The notes under the pieces are model-generated. The model was not told the DNA's origin, ran no database searches, and saw nothing but the letters and a program-made list of their open reading frames with translations. The position numbers and the translations under genes are program-made. This document shows, in pieces, positions 10,701 through 22,700 of a stretch of DNA of 64,000 bases. Origin of the DNA: Fragum whitleyi (taxonomy: Eukaryota > Mollusca > Bivalvia > Cardiida > Cardiidae); assembly GCA_948146395.1 (NCBI GenBank), contig OX411552.1, positions 48,557,058 through 48,621,057 of the forward strand. The letters run 5' to 3'. Position 1 is the first letter of the stretch, and the number at the start of each line of letters is the position of its first letter.

Positions 10701-13700
10701 TTCTGACACATTAAATCATAATGGTTCACCATCAGATCCCAAACTGATTGTGTCTGAATAAATTTATGAATAAGAATTGTGATGAGGTTATGTCACAATT
10801 AATCATAATGGTTCACCATCAGATCCCAAACTGATTGTGTCTGAATAAATTTATGAATAAGAATTGTGATGAGGTTCTGACACTATAAATCATAATGGTT
10901 CACCATCAGATCCAAAACTGATTGCGTCTGAATAAATTTATGAATAAGAATTGTGATGAGGTTCTGACACTATAAATCATAATGGTTCACCATCAGATCC
11001 GAAACTGATTGTGTCTGAATAAATTTATGAATAAGAATTGTGATGAGGTTCTGAAACAATAAAGCATACTGGTTCACCATCAGATCCGAAACTGATTGTG
11101 TCTGATTAAATTTATGAATAATTTATTTTCAGCTTTTTCCAGTCCTCGTCATCTGAAAGAAGCCAAGAGGGATCTAATGGATTATCCGTACCGAGAAAAC
11201 CGAGAAGAACACCTAGACCTCATGGTAAAAAAAAATTTTAACTTCACTTGCGTCCAAAGACACCATCAAAGTGTGATTGGTAGCTTGTCAGACTGTCAAT
11301 CTAGAGGTCCTGTGTTTGATCCCTGACGATTGCGTCACTTCACTTGTGTCCAAAAGAGGCCATCAATGTGTGATGAGAAGCATGTAAGACTGTCAATCTA
11401 GAGGTTCTGGGTTTGATCCCTGACGATTGCGTCACTTCACTTGCGTCCTAAGGCACCATCGAATTGTGATTGGTAGCATGTCTGACTGTCAATCAAGAGA
11501 TCCTAGGCTCAATTTCCAAAGATGGCACTCATCCTTTCCGACTATTTGTCTCTCACCCATGGGTTGATATTCATAGACCTATGTGAAACAGTAGCTGGAG
11601 GCTAGGAAAGGATGTGATGGTAGTATTGGTGAGGGAAATATCAGGAATCCATTGTTAGGTGCTCCAGCTGCAAAATATAATGGAAAGATTGTTGAAAGAG
11701 GCTTAAAACCTCATTTAAACAACAATTCACCCGTGTCCAAAATCAAACTGCACGACATTCTGTCTGTCAAGAATATGTATGAGCAGAGCCTCCCCTTTGT
11801 TCAGGATGACAAAATGGTGCAAATGGTGCCAATTATATGCAATCATTGAAATTTGCAGTAATAGTTCTGAAATATTTCGGCTCTCAGGAACTTTAACCAT
11901 GTTGACCGAGGTTTCCTAATGAAAATCATTAGGAATCCTCAGTCAACACTGTTAAAGTTCATTACTTCCAAAACGTTACAGAACTATTACGGGTCCACTA
12001 CCTTGATGCAGTCTCAGATACAACAAACATACATGAAAATCATTAGGAAACCTCGGTCAACACTGTTAAAGTTCATTACTTCCAAAACATTGCAGAACTA
12101 TTAGAGCAACGTCGGGTATTACCGACTGTCAGTAGTTATCGGCATGTTTTAAATTTGACCTCCATTTCTACGAAATATGATCAATTTTAGTACATATGGC
12201 ATAAAATATTATCTCAACTTCCAATTAGTCCTGAAAGAGTCACCAAAAAATATCTTACATGAAAATTAAATGCAAGTTAAAATTTATCTCTCTGAATTTT
12301 CGCTCTGTTAATTTGATAGATAAGGAGGGTACTATTTTTGTACAACTTCACTTTGAAATAGTACTTCACTGAATTTGTCTATAAATAGATTAAAACACCA
12401 AATATGCATTGTATAGTGCTCCACAACCCTAAACCGAGCGTAATCTGTACGCCATAATACCAATTAGCGCGGTGTTGATATCTGCCAACGAAAATTGTAG
12501 CGATCAGCATTTATCGACATACCTATAAATAAATCAAAACTATCTTATTTTCGTCAATTAAACTTCATTTGCATAGACGTATTCGATCATTTAATGCTTC
12601 GAAATTACCGTAAAAGTGCAATTAAACCCCGGAGAGTGTAGTACAATAATCACATGGCAATCAGAAGGCCAGAGTAGGGGTAATCAGACTTCACTTTTGT
12701 GACATGTTCAAAATGTGAAGAGATGCTTAAATTCGGAAATTTGCCAGTGCAAAAACGACTGTCATCAAAACCACAGGCCATCAAATCTTGAATAAATACA
12801 CATTTTCACACCCGATGCGCAATTATTTTGTAAGTTATTTGTCAGTTTAGTTACTTGGTTACTAGGAAACTAAAATTATTCGAAGATCATTTGATAATAA
12901 ACTAAGGTTGCCAATTTATCAAGACTTAGTGTTTCGCTTTTGATGAACGAGGACAGAAATATTCAAAATAAATTACCTGGTTAAAGTTGAGAAGTTACGA
13001 GTTTTAAGTCCATTAATTGTTTTATTGAGTAATCCGACAAAGACACGTGTAAAGCCAATGTGTTACTATTCCTCACAAAGCCGGGTTGGGTCGACCCGGA
13101 CAAGCCAAGTTTATTGTCCATCGGGAACTAAATTTAAAGAGACTGAGTGACGTCATATTAAATAGGAGTTACACAAGAAAGTTTATGATTTTCTTGTGTC
13201 TTTATCGCTTGGATCATGTTTTTGACTAGGATATTGCCGAGTTTAATATTTGAAGTAAGTTATTCGAGACATGGAAGAGAATACCATAGCCTATGTGGAA
13301 TTTGATTTTAAAACTTAATGAAAGCCTTGCTTTTTCGAAATTTAAGGCATAAAAATATAATCAATTCTATGACCTTGTGATAAAGAATGCAAACAATTTT
13401 CGAAGGGCAACTGTGTCTCCTCAGGGACTCGCAAAATACGTATATTTAGGGTCCGTGGTCTACTCCTTTTTCTGAAAAATGCGATGTACACGGATGGATA
13501 ATCAGCCTTATGTACACTCTGAACTTAAGAAATCATGATAAGTAATTATTTATTTTAGATAGATAAATTGAAATTAAGAAATTTGATTGGTCGCATTCAT
13601 ATACCGACAAATAGATTTTGACATTGATTTTGAGGAGAGGGTGGGTTTTTTAGACTGTCAGAAAACCGAAAATCACTCCCCAAAATGGCCGATATTAACA

Positions 13701-16700
13701 CCCGAAAGGGGATTTCAAGAATTGCAGTTTATTTGTATTTTTAAGGTAATGTCCCTTGGGCATAAACTCTATATTACATATTCAATTCATCCACCTGTCT
13801 GGTTGTCAGTTCCTCCATATGTCCGAATGTGAGCGCGACCCGGTCATCAACTGATGTCTCGCGATGGAGTATGCTCCAGATAGCTGTTATTCTATTTAGA
13901 TTGGTGCGTAATTTAACAGGGAGAAATAGAGGTATTTCACGTAATTATCTCCCTTGTGTACTCTTCAGTCACACTGACATAACAATGCAAACGAGGGGGC
14001 ATCCTTCTTTTCCCCACTCTTTATTTCATTGAAATTTATCAGAAAAATCAGTCGATTACAACTATTAATAAAATAGATAATCAAACTTTTATAATTCAAA
14101 ACAATACTTAAATGTCATTAGAAACTACTTCGACCGCTTTTAGGAATTTTTATTTTAGAACATTGAAAAATGCGACGTTTGATTTTAGTTGGTTGGAATA
14201 AATTGCAAAGATAAATCTTCAGTGTTTTTCTACTTGATGAATTTATATTTTTTGGTCGAAACAGATATCCTTCACTGAAAATCTACTGTTTTGAGAAAAC
14301 ACTTTGATATGATAGTTTGTTTGGATTTCTTTCATTTTGACTATTCATTTTCATTAATTCAATACTAGTAATTGCATAATTGTTCGTCATAACTTGTCGA
14401 TTGTAATTAATTAACTGAAAATTACAAGAAAAATAATAATAATTAAAATAAAGAGATAATAAAAAACAGACAACAAAAACGACAGACGACAGAATGCAAT
14501 TTTGACACATGTTTATATTTTTACTCTAACGAAAAATAAGAAAAGCGAAAACATATCGAGAGATAAAGATAATGTGAAAAGGAGAGAAATGATTCAATCG
14601 CAGGTTTATTATTACGAGTTGTTATTTCATTTTGTTATTGATTCAAATTTAAAAAAAAAAACATACGTATATTGGGAAGGGCTTTTAAATACATTGTAAA
14701 CGAGCATTTCACTGTTTCGAAATTAATGATTTTGTATTTTGTAGTACTGAGTTTATCCTTCTTTTCGCGCAACCTTTTTTTTAACACTCACCTCTTACGA
14801 ATCCAATTAAATTTCTAAATTCATGAATTATTGAACGCACAAAAATACCTTTTATGAATATATCTTCATCATGAAGATGTGATAGAAGTTAAATATGATT
14901 ACGTAATACCATATGTCACATTGGACGCTTAATTGTCACCAGTACAATGTTTATTTAGCGCACGTGTTGTAATTTGTGACTGCTTCTTTAGTGTTTTACC
15001 ACTCTTTGATCTGGGGTTTATGGTATATTGAAAAAAACCCTTTCTAAAATCATAAACACACATGAAGATTAAAAATCATTAAAGTTAACCCTACATGTTT
15101 TTTTACACTTAAGTTTTATCAAGCGATTTGAAATACAACAGTGCTGCAAGGGACTTATGCTAAAATATTTCAACAATTCTAATGGAGTATTAGATATATG
15201 GCCCCTATACGATAAATAACATGAACATTACTTAAACTAAGACTGGTCTTTCTGTGCTATTTTCAAAATATGACGTATTTATCTATTTATTACCTGTATT
15301 ATCATTTAATATTTCCTTAGTATGAATATCTCTTGTGCAAAAAAAAAACAAAAAAAAAACACACACACACTCAAAAAAAACCCGCTGTTGTGAAAAGATA
15401 ACGTTTCACAAAGAAACTTGAAACTTATATTGCTCGGTCAAAATAACACATAGGCTTACTTTTCCACAATCATGATCCACAAAGTGAAAGATCGTCAATG
15501 TGTTGGTTTCAGTTTTCTCTTTTTGCCAGGAAGTTTCAACAGCGCGGTGGTGTATTTGGTTGGAATATTCGCTCAACGGTTTATTTTTTTTATTATTATT
15601 ACTTTTTTCAAGAATACATTTCCTTGTCTCAGTGTGTTGATAACGATGTGAATATAAATATGTTCTATTCAAAGAAATTTATATAATACTATAAAAAGAA
15701 ATAATTGAGTAGGCTACGTATTTTTCATTTTTTAATGATATCGGGATTTAAATGAAAGAGTAAAATAAAGTTTGAATAATAAAAAGGGAATAATGTATGA
15801 GTAAAAAAAATTCAGAGAGAAACTTTGAAGTCAGTATAATAAAAAGAATCAAAATACTTCTTCATAGGTCAGGGACGCTAAATAGAGTTAGATAAAGATA
15901 TGTTAATCAAAATCAAAAAAATAAAAAAGGACTAAAAAAGGCATGAAGTATTTAAGCATTAAAACTACATTCTAATTATGTGTAAGATAACTTTGATATC
16001 GTTTGTAACGACTCGTATTTTGTGGTTTAAAATATACTATTTTACTATAAACTTTTATTGGACTAAAATGACATGCCCCCTCATTTGTATAAGGGGCGGA
16101 GTCGAGAGATTTCCGCACATGCGCAGACTTATGTGAAATAGGTCTATTCTGAGGAATGTATGTAAGCGGTCTTGCCATTCTTGTGAATTGTTTACAACCA
16201 ATTGAGGCGAAAGTTTTGTCTTGAAGTTAAAAAAATAATCGACCTGTGGATAACTGCCGAATCATGTCGATATTACCCGCCACACACCGGCGCGATAAGA
16301 TAGTTATTATCAGAAGTATGGTATCGGATACCTCTCTCCAATGATGTCACGTTATAGTGTATCCCCAAAGTAAACTAGTGTAAAGTTCCGTTCGTAATTT
16401 TATCGGGTATCATCGGCATGGTATCCCTCAGACCGTTCAGCTGTCGATAATACCCGACGTTGCTCTACAGGTCCACTACCTTAATGCAGTCGTAGATACA
16501 ACATACATACATGAAAATCATTAGGAAACCTCGGTCAACACTGTTAAAGTTCATTACTTCCAAAACATTGCAGAACTATGACAGGTCCACTACCTTAATG
16601 CAGTCGTAGATACAACATACCCCTAAAACCATCGATGCTGTCTTGGTTGTAATTTATGAATTTCAAGCCATATATAATGATATTTATTGTTTTACAGCTC

Positions 16701-19700
16701 CTTTCCAGTTTGATCTGCCCACACGTGAACTGGCTGAATCTGACTTGCAAAATTACGTGGAAAAAGACCAGGAAACTGTTGAAACACCTAGGTTTGTAGG
16801 ATGGAACAAAATCCATTTTTAGCCTCGCTATTTTTTGTAGAAAACTTGGTATTGCTTTAGCCTTTGTGTCTGTCCTGGTCATCGTCGTTGCCTTTCAAAA
16901 AACTTTGACATTAACTTATCAAGGGTAATAACTTTCATTATTATATGACCTACATTGAGGGAATGAAATAACCCTGATGAATACTTTTTATATTACATGG
17001 GTGTTATTACACTAGTGGAGGAACTATGCAAATGAGCCCAGAGCGAATAGCAACGATATTTTGTAACCAGGAAAGTGACGCCATAATGTAAACATTGTTA
17101 CGTCAGTTTTTAACAGAGTTATTAGTTTTGCTTAAAAATGAAATGTTGAATTTCAAGAAATTTGACGATTTTTCTCTAAAATTCGGGTTATATCATAAAT
17201 GGAATATAAAATTTGTGCTCATAGAATTCAGAATTTATTAAATTTGTGATTTTAAACAAATTTAAAACTCAGAGCAGCCTCATTTTTTAGCTCACCTGAG
17301 CACAAAGTGCTCAAGTGCGTTGTCAGTCGTCCGTCAACAATTTCTTTAAACAACATCTCCTCCTAAACTACAGGGCCAATTTACATCAAATTTTACAGAA
17401 ATGTTCCCTTGGTGGTCTCCTTTCAAAATTGCTAAAAGAATTGAAATCGGTGAAAAACTCTGGTTGCTAAGAAAAGAAATTTTCAAACAAAGTTGAAAAT
17501 TTAAGAAAATCTTTAAAATTCTTCTTTAGAACAAGCAGTCCTACAGCGTTCAAATTTGGCATGAAGGATCAGCTCATAGACCTTAATAAAACTAGCTAAA
17601 CTCATATCTGTTGGGCAGCCAGGTGCGGAGCACCAGGGGGGGAGGGGGTAGTACTTTTGTGAAAATTTTGTAAACTTTAACCTTCTTCTTGTTCTGAACC
17701 AGGAGCACGACAGATTTGAATATTGGCATGGATGATCAGCATATGGACCTTTATAAAAATAGCTAAAATAATGACTGTTATGCCACCAGGTGCGGAGCAC
17801 CAGGGGGAAGGGGTAGTACTTTTGTGAAAATTTTGTAACTTTAACCTTCATCTTCTAATGAACCATGAGCCCTACAGACTTCAACATTGGTATGGATGAT
17901 AAGCATATGTATCTAAAATAAAGTAGCTAAAATCATGAATGTAGGGCCACCAGATGCGGAGCATTAGGGGGAGGGGGTAGTGCTTTGGATCAATTTTGAA
18001 ATCTTTAACCTTATTCTTCTCCTGTATCAGGAACCCTACAGACTTGAAAATTGTCATGGGTGATCAATATATTGACATTAATAAAAATAGCTAAAATCAT
18101 GACTGTAGGGTCACCAGGTGCTGAGTGTCTTGGGGAGGGGGTAGTTCTTTGGATCATTTTTGAAATCTTTAAACTTCTTCTAATGAACCAGGAGTCCTAC
18201 AGACTTGAAAATTGGTATGGATGATCAGCATATGGACATTAATTGAATTAGCTAAATCATGATTGTAGATTCACTAGGTGCAGAGCATCTTGGGGGAGGG
18301 GGGAGTGCTTTGATGAGAATAATCCCTACAGCCTTTATATTTGACATGGATTGATCAACTCATTAAAGAAAACTTTAAAAGTCTCAGACTCAGCCTGTAT
18401 ATCTGGCATAGATTAGCTGATCACATACCTTTTATGAAAAAAGCTTAAATAAATAATGACCAGGGGAGGAGCAGAGGGGGGGGAGGGAGGAGGATTATTT
18501 CAAATGTTTTCTGATTGAATATGTGAAGATCTCTTTCTGTTGTTGCATGGACATACCTAGTTAAGGAAGCTTTTTAGCTCACCTGAGCACGAAGTGCTCA
18601 TGTGAGCTATTATGATCACCTTTCGTCCGGCGTCCGTCCGTCGGTCGTCGTCCGTCGTCCGTCAACAATTTCTTTAAACGACATCTCCTCCTAAACTACT
18701 AGGCCGATTAACACCAAATTTTACAGAAATGTTGCTTAGGTTGTCTCCTTCAAAAATAACTAAAAGAATTGAAATCCATGAAAAACTCTGGTTGCTATGG
18801 CAACAAATGTGAAATTTTTAGAAAATCTTTAAAATTCTTCTTCTTCTCAACCAGTAGTCCTACAGACTTAAAACTTGGCATGGATGATCAGATCATAGAC
18901 CTGAATTAAAATAGCTAAAATCATATCTTTTGGGCCACCAGGTGCGGAGCACCAGGGGGGAGGGGGTAGTACTTTGGGTAAATTTTGTAATCTTTAAGCG
19001 TCTTCTTCTTCAGAACCAGGAGCTCTACAGACATGAAAATTGGCATGGATGATCAACACATAGACCTTAATAAAAATAGCTAAAATCATATCTGTTGGAC
19101 TGCCAGGTGCGGAGCACCAGGGGGGAGGGGGTAGTACATTTGTGAAAATTTTGTAATCATTAACCTTCTTCTTCTTCTGAACCAGGAGCCTGACAGATTT
19201 GAATATTGGCATGGATGATCAGCATATGGACCTTTATATAAATAGCTAAAATCATGACTGTAGATTTACCAGGTGCGGAGCACCAGGGGGGAGAGGGTAG
19301 TACTTTTGTGAAAATTTTGTAATCTTTAACCTTCTTCTTCTTCTGAACCACAAGCCCTACAGACTTGAAAATTGGCATGGATGATCAGCTTATAGACCTA
19401 AATAAAATTTGCTAAAATCATATCTGTTGGACTGCCAGGTGTGGAGCACCAGGGGGGAGGGGGTAGTACTTTTGTGAAAATTTTGTTATCTTTAACCTTC
19501 TTCTTCTTCTGAACCAGGAGCCTGACAGATTTGAATATTGGCATGGATGATCAGCATATGGACCGTAATAAATATAGCTAAAATCATGACTGTAATGCCA
19601 CCAGGTGCGGAGCACCAGGGGGGAGGGGGTAGTACTTTTGTGAAAATTTTGTAATCTTTAACCTTCTTCTTCTTCTGAACCACAAGCCTTGCAGACTTGA

Positions 19701-22700
19701 AAATTGGCATGGAGGATCAGCTTATAGACCTTAATAAAAATAGCTAAAATCATGACTGTAATGCCACCAGGTGCGGAGCACCAGGGGGGAGGGGGTAGTA
19801 CTTTTGTGAAAATTTTGCTACTTTAACCTTCATCTTCTAAAGAACCAGGAGCACTACAGACTTGAAAATTGGCATGGATGATCAGCTCATAGACCTTAAT
19901 AAAATTTGCAAAAATCATATCTGTTGGGCTGCCAGGTGCGGAGCACCGGGGGGGAGGGGGTAGTACTTTTGTGAAAATTTTGTAATCTTTAACCTTCTTC
20001 TTCTTCTGAACCAGGAGCCTGACAGATTTGAATATTGGCAGGGATGATCAGCATATGGACCTTTATATGAATAGCTAAAATCATGACTGTAGATTCACCA
20101 GGTGCGGAGCACCAGGGGGGAGAGGGTAGTACTTTTGTGAAAATTTTGTAATCTTTAACCTTCTTCTTCTTCTGAACCACAAGCCCTACAGACTTTAAAA
20201 ATGGCATGGAGGATCAGCTCATAGACCTTAATAAAAATAGCTAAAATCATGACTGTTGCCACCAGGTGCGGAGCACCAGGGGGGAGGGGGTAGTACTTTT
20301 GTGAAAATTTTGCTACTTTAACCTTCATCTTCTAGAACCAGGGGCCAATTTCATCAAAACATTTAAGGCGTATTTTTGTCTTACTAATGATTTTCGACAC
20401 AGTAACAACAACAATCACTTTACATAGGTATTGATAGATAGGTGATACGTGATTTTTGTCCTAAATATGTTGTAAGTCATAGGTAGGACAAAAATGCGTC
20501 TTAAATGTTTTGATGAAACTGGCCCCAGGAGCCCTACAGACTTCAATATTGGCATTGATGATAAGCATATGGATCTAAAATAAAGTAGCTAAAATCATGA
20601 ATGTAGGGCCACCAGATGCGGAGCATTAGGGGGGAGGGGGTAGTACTTTGGATCAATTTTTAAATCTTTAACCTTATTCTTCTCCTGGATCAGGAACCCC
20701 ACAGACTTGAAAATTGTCATGGGTGATCAATATATTGACATTAATAAAAATAGCTTAAATCATGACTGTAGGGTCACCAGGTGCTGAGTGTCTTGGGGAG
20801 GGGGTAGTACTTTGGATCATTTTTGAAATCTTTAAACTTCTTCTAATGAACCAGGAGTCCTACAGACTTGAAAATTGATATGGATGATCAGCATATGGAC
20901 ATTAATTAAATAAGCTAAAATCATGACTGTAGATTCACCAGGTGCAGAGCATCTTGGGGGAGGGGGGAGTGCTTTGTTGAGAATTTTGAATCCCTACAGC
21001 CCATATATTTGACATGGATTGATCAACTCATTAAAGAAAACTTTAAAAGTCTCAGACTCAGCCTGTATATCTGGCATAGATTAGCTGATCACAGACCTTT
21101 TATGAAAAAAGCTTAAATAAATAATGACCAGGGGAGGAGCAGAGGGGGGGGGGGGGGAGGATTATTTCAAATGTTTTCTAATTGAATAATAGAAAATCTC
21201 TTTTTCTGTGGTTGCATGGACATACCTAGGTAATGAAGCTTTTTTCTCAGGTGAGCGACCCAGGGCCAACGGCCCTCTTGTTTTCTCAGGTGAGCGATCC
21301 AGGGCCAACGGCCCTCTTGTATCTGTTTATAAATGACTCATTTTATAAATTTGATTTTCCATGACCACTTATTCAATATCCTCTTTATGCATTTTGGTGC
21401 AAATTATGCATCTTTATCAATTTGGATTTCATCTTAATCCAGCACAAAATAGCTGAGCATCTGGCACCCTTTGGCAAAGATTTTGTTTGAAATATTATAC
21501 CAGTGCAAATTAAAATAAGTAGCTAAGCAGATGAAAATTTTGACCTAATGAAAGTTGAAAAAATCTTTATCTTTTGGGGAGAAAAACTAAGAGAACAATG
21601 AAGAAATTGTTGTTTTCGAAACAAGCAATTCTTTCATTTCCTAGAATATTTTCCTAGGCTTTTCATACCCCTGTAGAAAGACGTTACTTATAATGTGATG
21701 ACCTGTGGTCATCTGAACTACACTTGGCCATTTCTGTAAACTGCAACAGACCTCAGATGTATATTAGGTGGATGGGTATGTAACAAAACTGTGCATTTTG
21801 TAAGGCGGAAACAGTGTAAGAAAAACTAGCACAGAAACAAATGCCCTATCTTTAGATTGATATATTTTACAATAATAAATGCTGAAAAAATCATTCTCAG
21901 AAATTAGGATTTTTCAGCCATTATTTAAGAAATCAAAATTATTCATATAAGAACACGATGGTTTCAGGTCAGTGTCTTACACGAGTAGCTTTGACGTCAA
22001 ATGTTTTCACTCAAAGTTTCGAGGGCTAAAGCCATTTTAACTGATGTCATTGAGTTTTTCCAATGTTTTCCCATAATTTTTGAAAATAGTCCATCTATGT
22101 ACATCCGAGGTTGGTCATGAGATTGGCCTAGTGGTGTTCCGAATGGACCTGTGGTGTCTGGGTGGGTTTGTGAATGGTGTCCATTTCTTTGTCTGGTGCA
22201 TTACAGAGAGGATCTATATTTCATTGGGTGAACAACAAAAGCTATATTTTCACGAGTGTTCACAAAATGAAATATTAATCGATCTTACTTGAAAACAAAC
22301 AATGATTCTATTTCGTTTCTGCATAAATGAGACAAAATGTGAAATTTCGAGGACATATTTTTGCAAAGCATGTCATTTTGCATGTGATTGCTATGCAATG
22401 TTCATTGTGACATAACTTATTTCGCACCGCATAGATAATGTCAGATAGGGTGAAATGCATAAAAGCAGGGTATAAGTTTTTGATAATTTCACTACTTTTG
22501 CTGTGAGATTATCAAGTGATAATCTACTGTTATTTCTTGATAAACCAACAAAAAAGCAGGTATAATGTCTAATTGACCAGAAACTTGGCAGTTATGTTCC
22601 TTGAGTCTTAACTCTACCTAGCTAATTTTTGAGTAATTTCCCCATTGTTGTTTTCATACTTGGGAATCCCGCAGGTAAATGGGCGTATCTTTTACAATTT

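Larger units (their letters stand above)
17285..21320 (+). mobile_element. AGCTCACC element (outer), interrupted by a second copy
   Basis: Starts TTTTTTAGCTCACCTGAGCA at 17285, runs to GGAAGCTT near 18571, and its last 40 bp (TTTTCTCAGGTGAGCGATCC..GGCCCTCTTGT) resume at 21281. The uninterrupted junction GAAGCTTTTTTCTCAGGTG is seen in the sister copies, which proves the split. Internal units are about 166 bp. Confidence 0.8.

Noticed and set aside
9770..11120. CRISPR-like spaced repeats
   Set aside because: The periodic arrays are head-to-tail satellites with no variable spacers, in a eukaryotic intron.
18994..20207. Series of 72-codon minus-strand frames with nearly the same protein (also 36918-37966)
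   Set aside because: They recur at exactly 166 or 332 bp and follow the AGCTCACC element's unit. Neighbouring frames overlap and units with indels break them. They are artefacts of a non-coding repeat.
17285..21320. Helitron assignment for the AGCTCACC elements
   Set aside because: Read on the minus strand they end in a hairpin followed by GAGCTAA, which recalls a Helitron 3' end. The other terminus (CAAGAGGGCC) lacks the 5' TC, and the spacing varies between families. Left unclassified.
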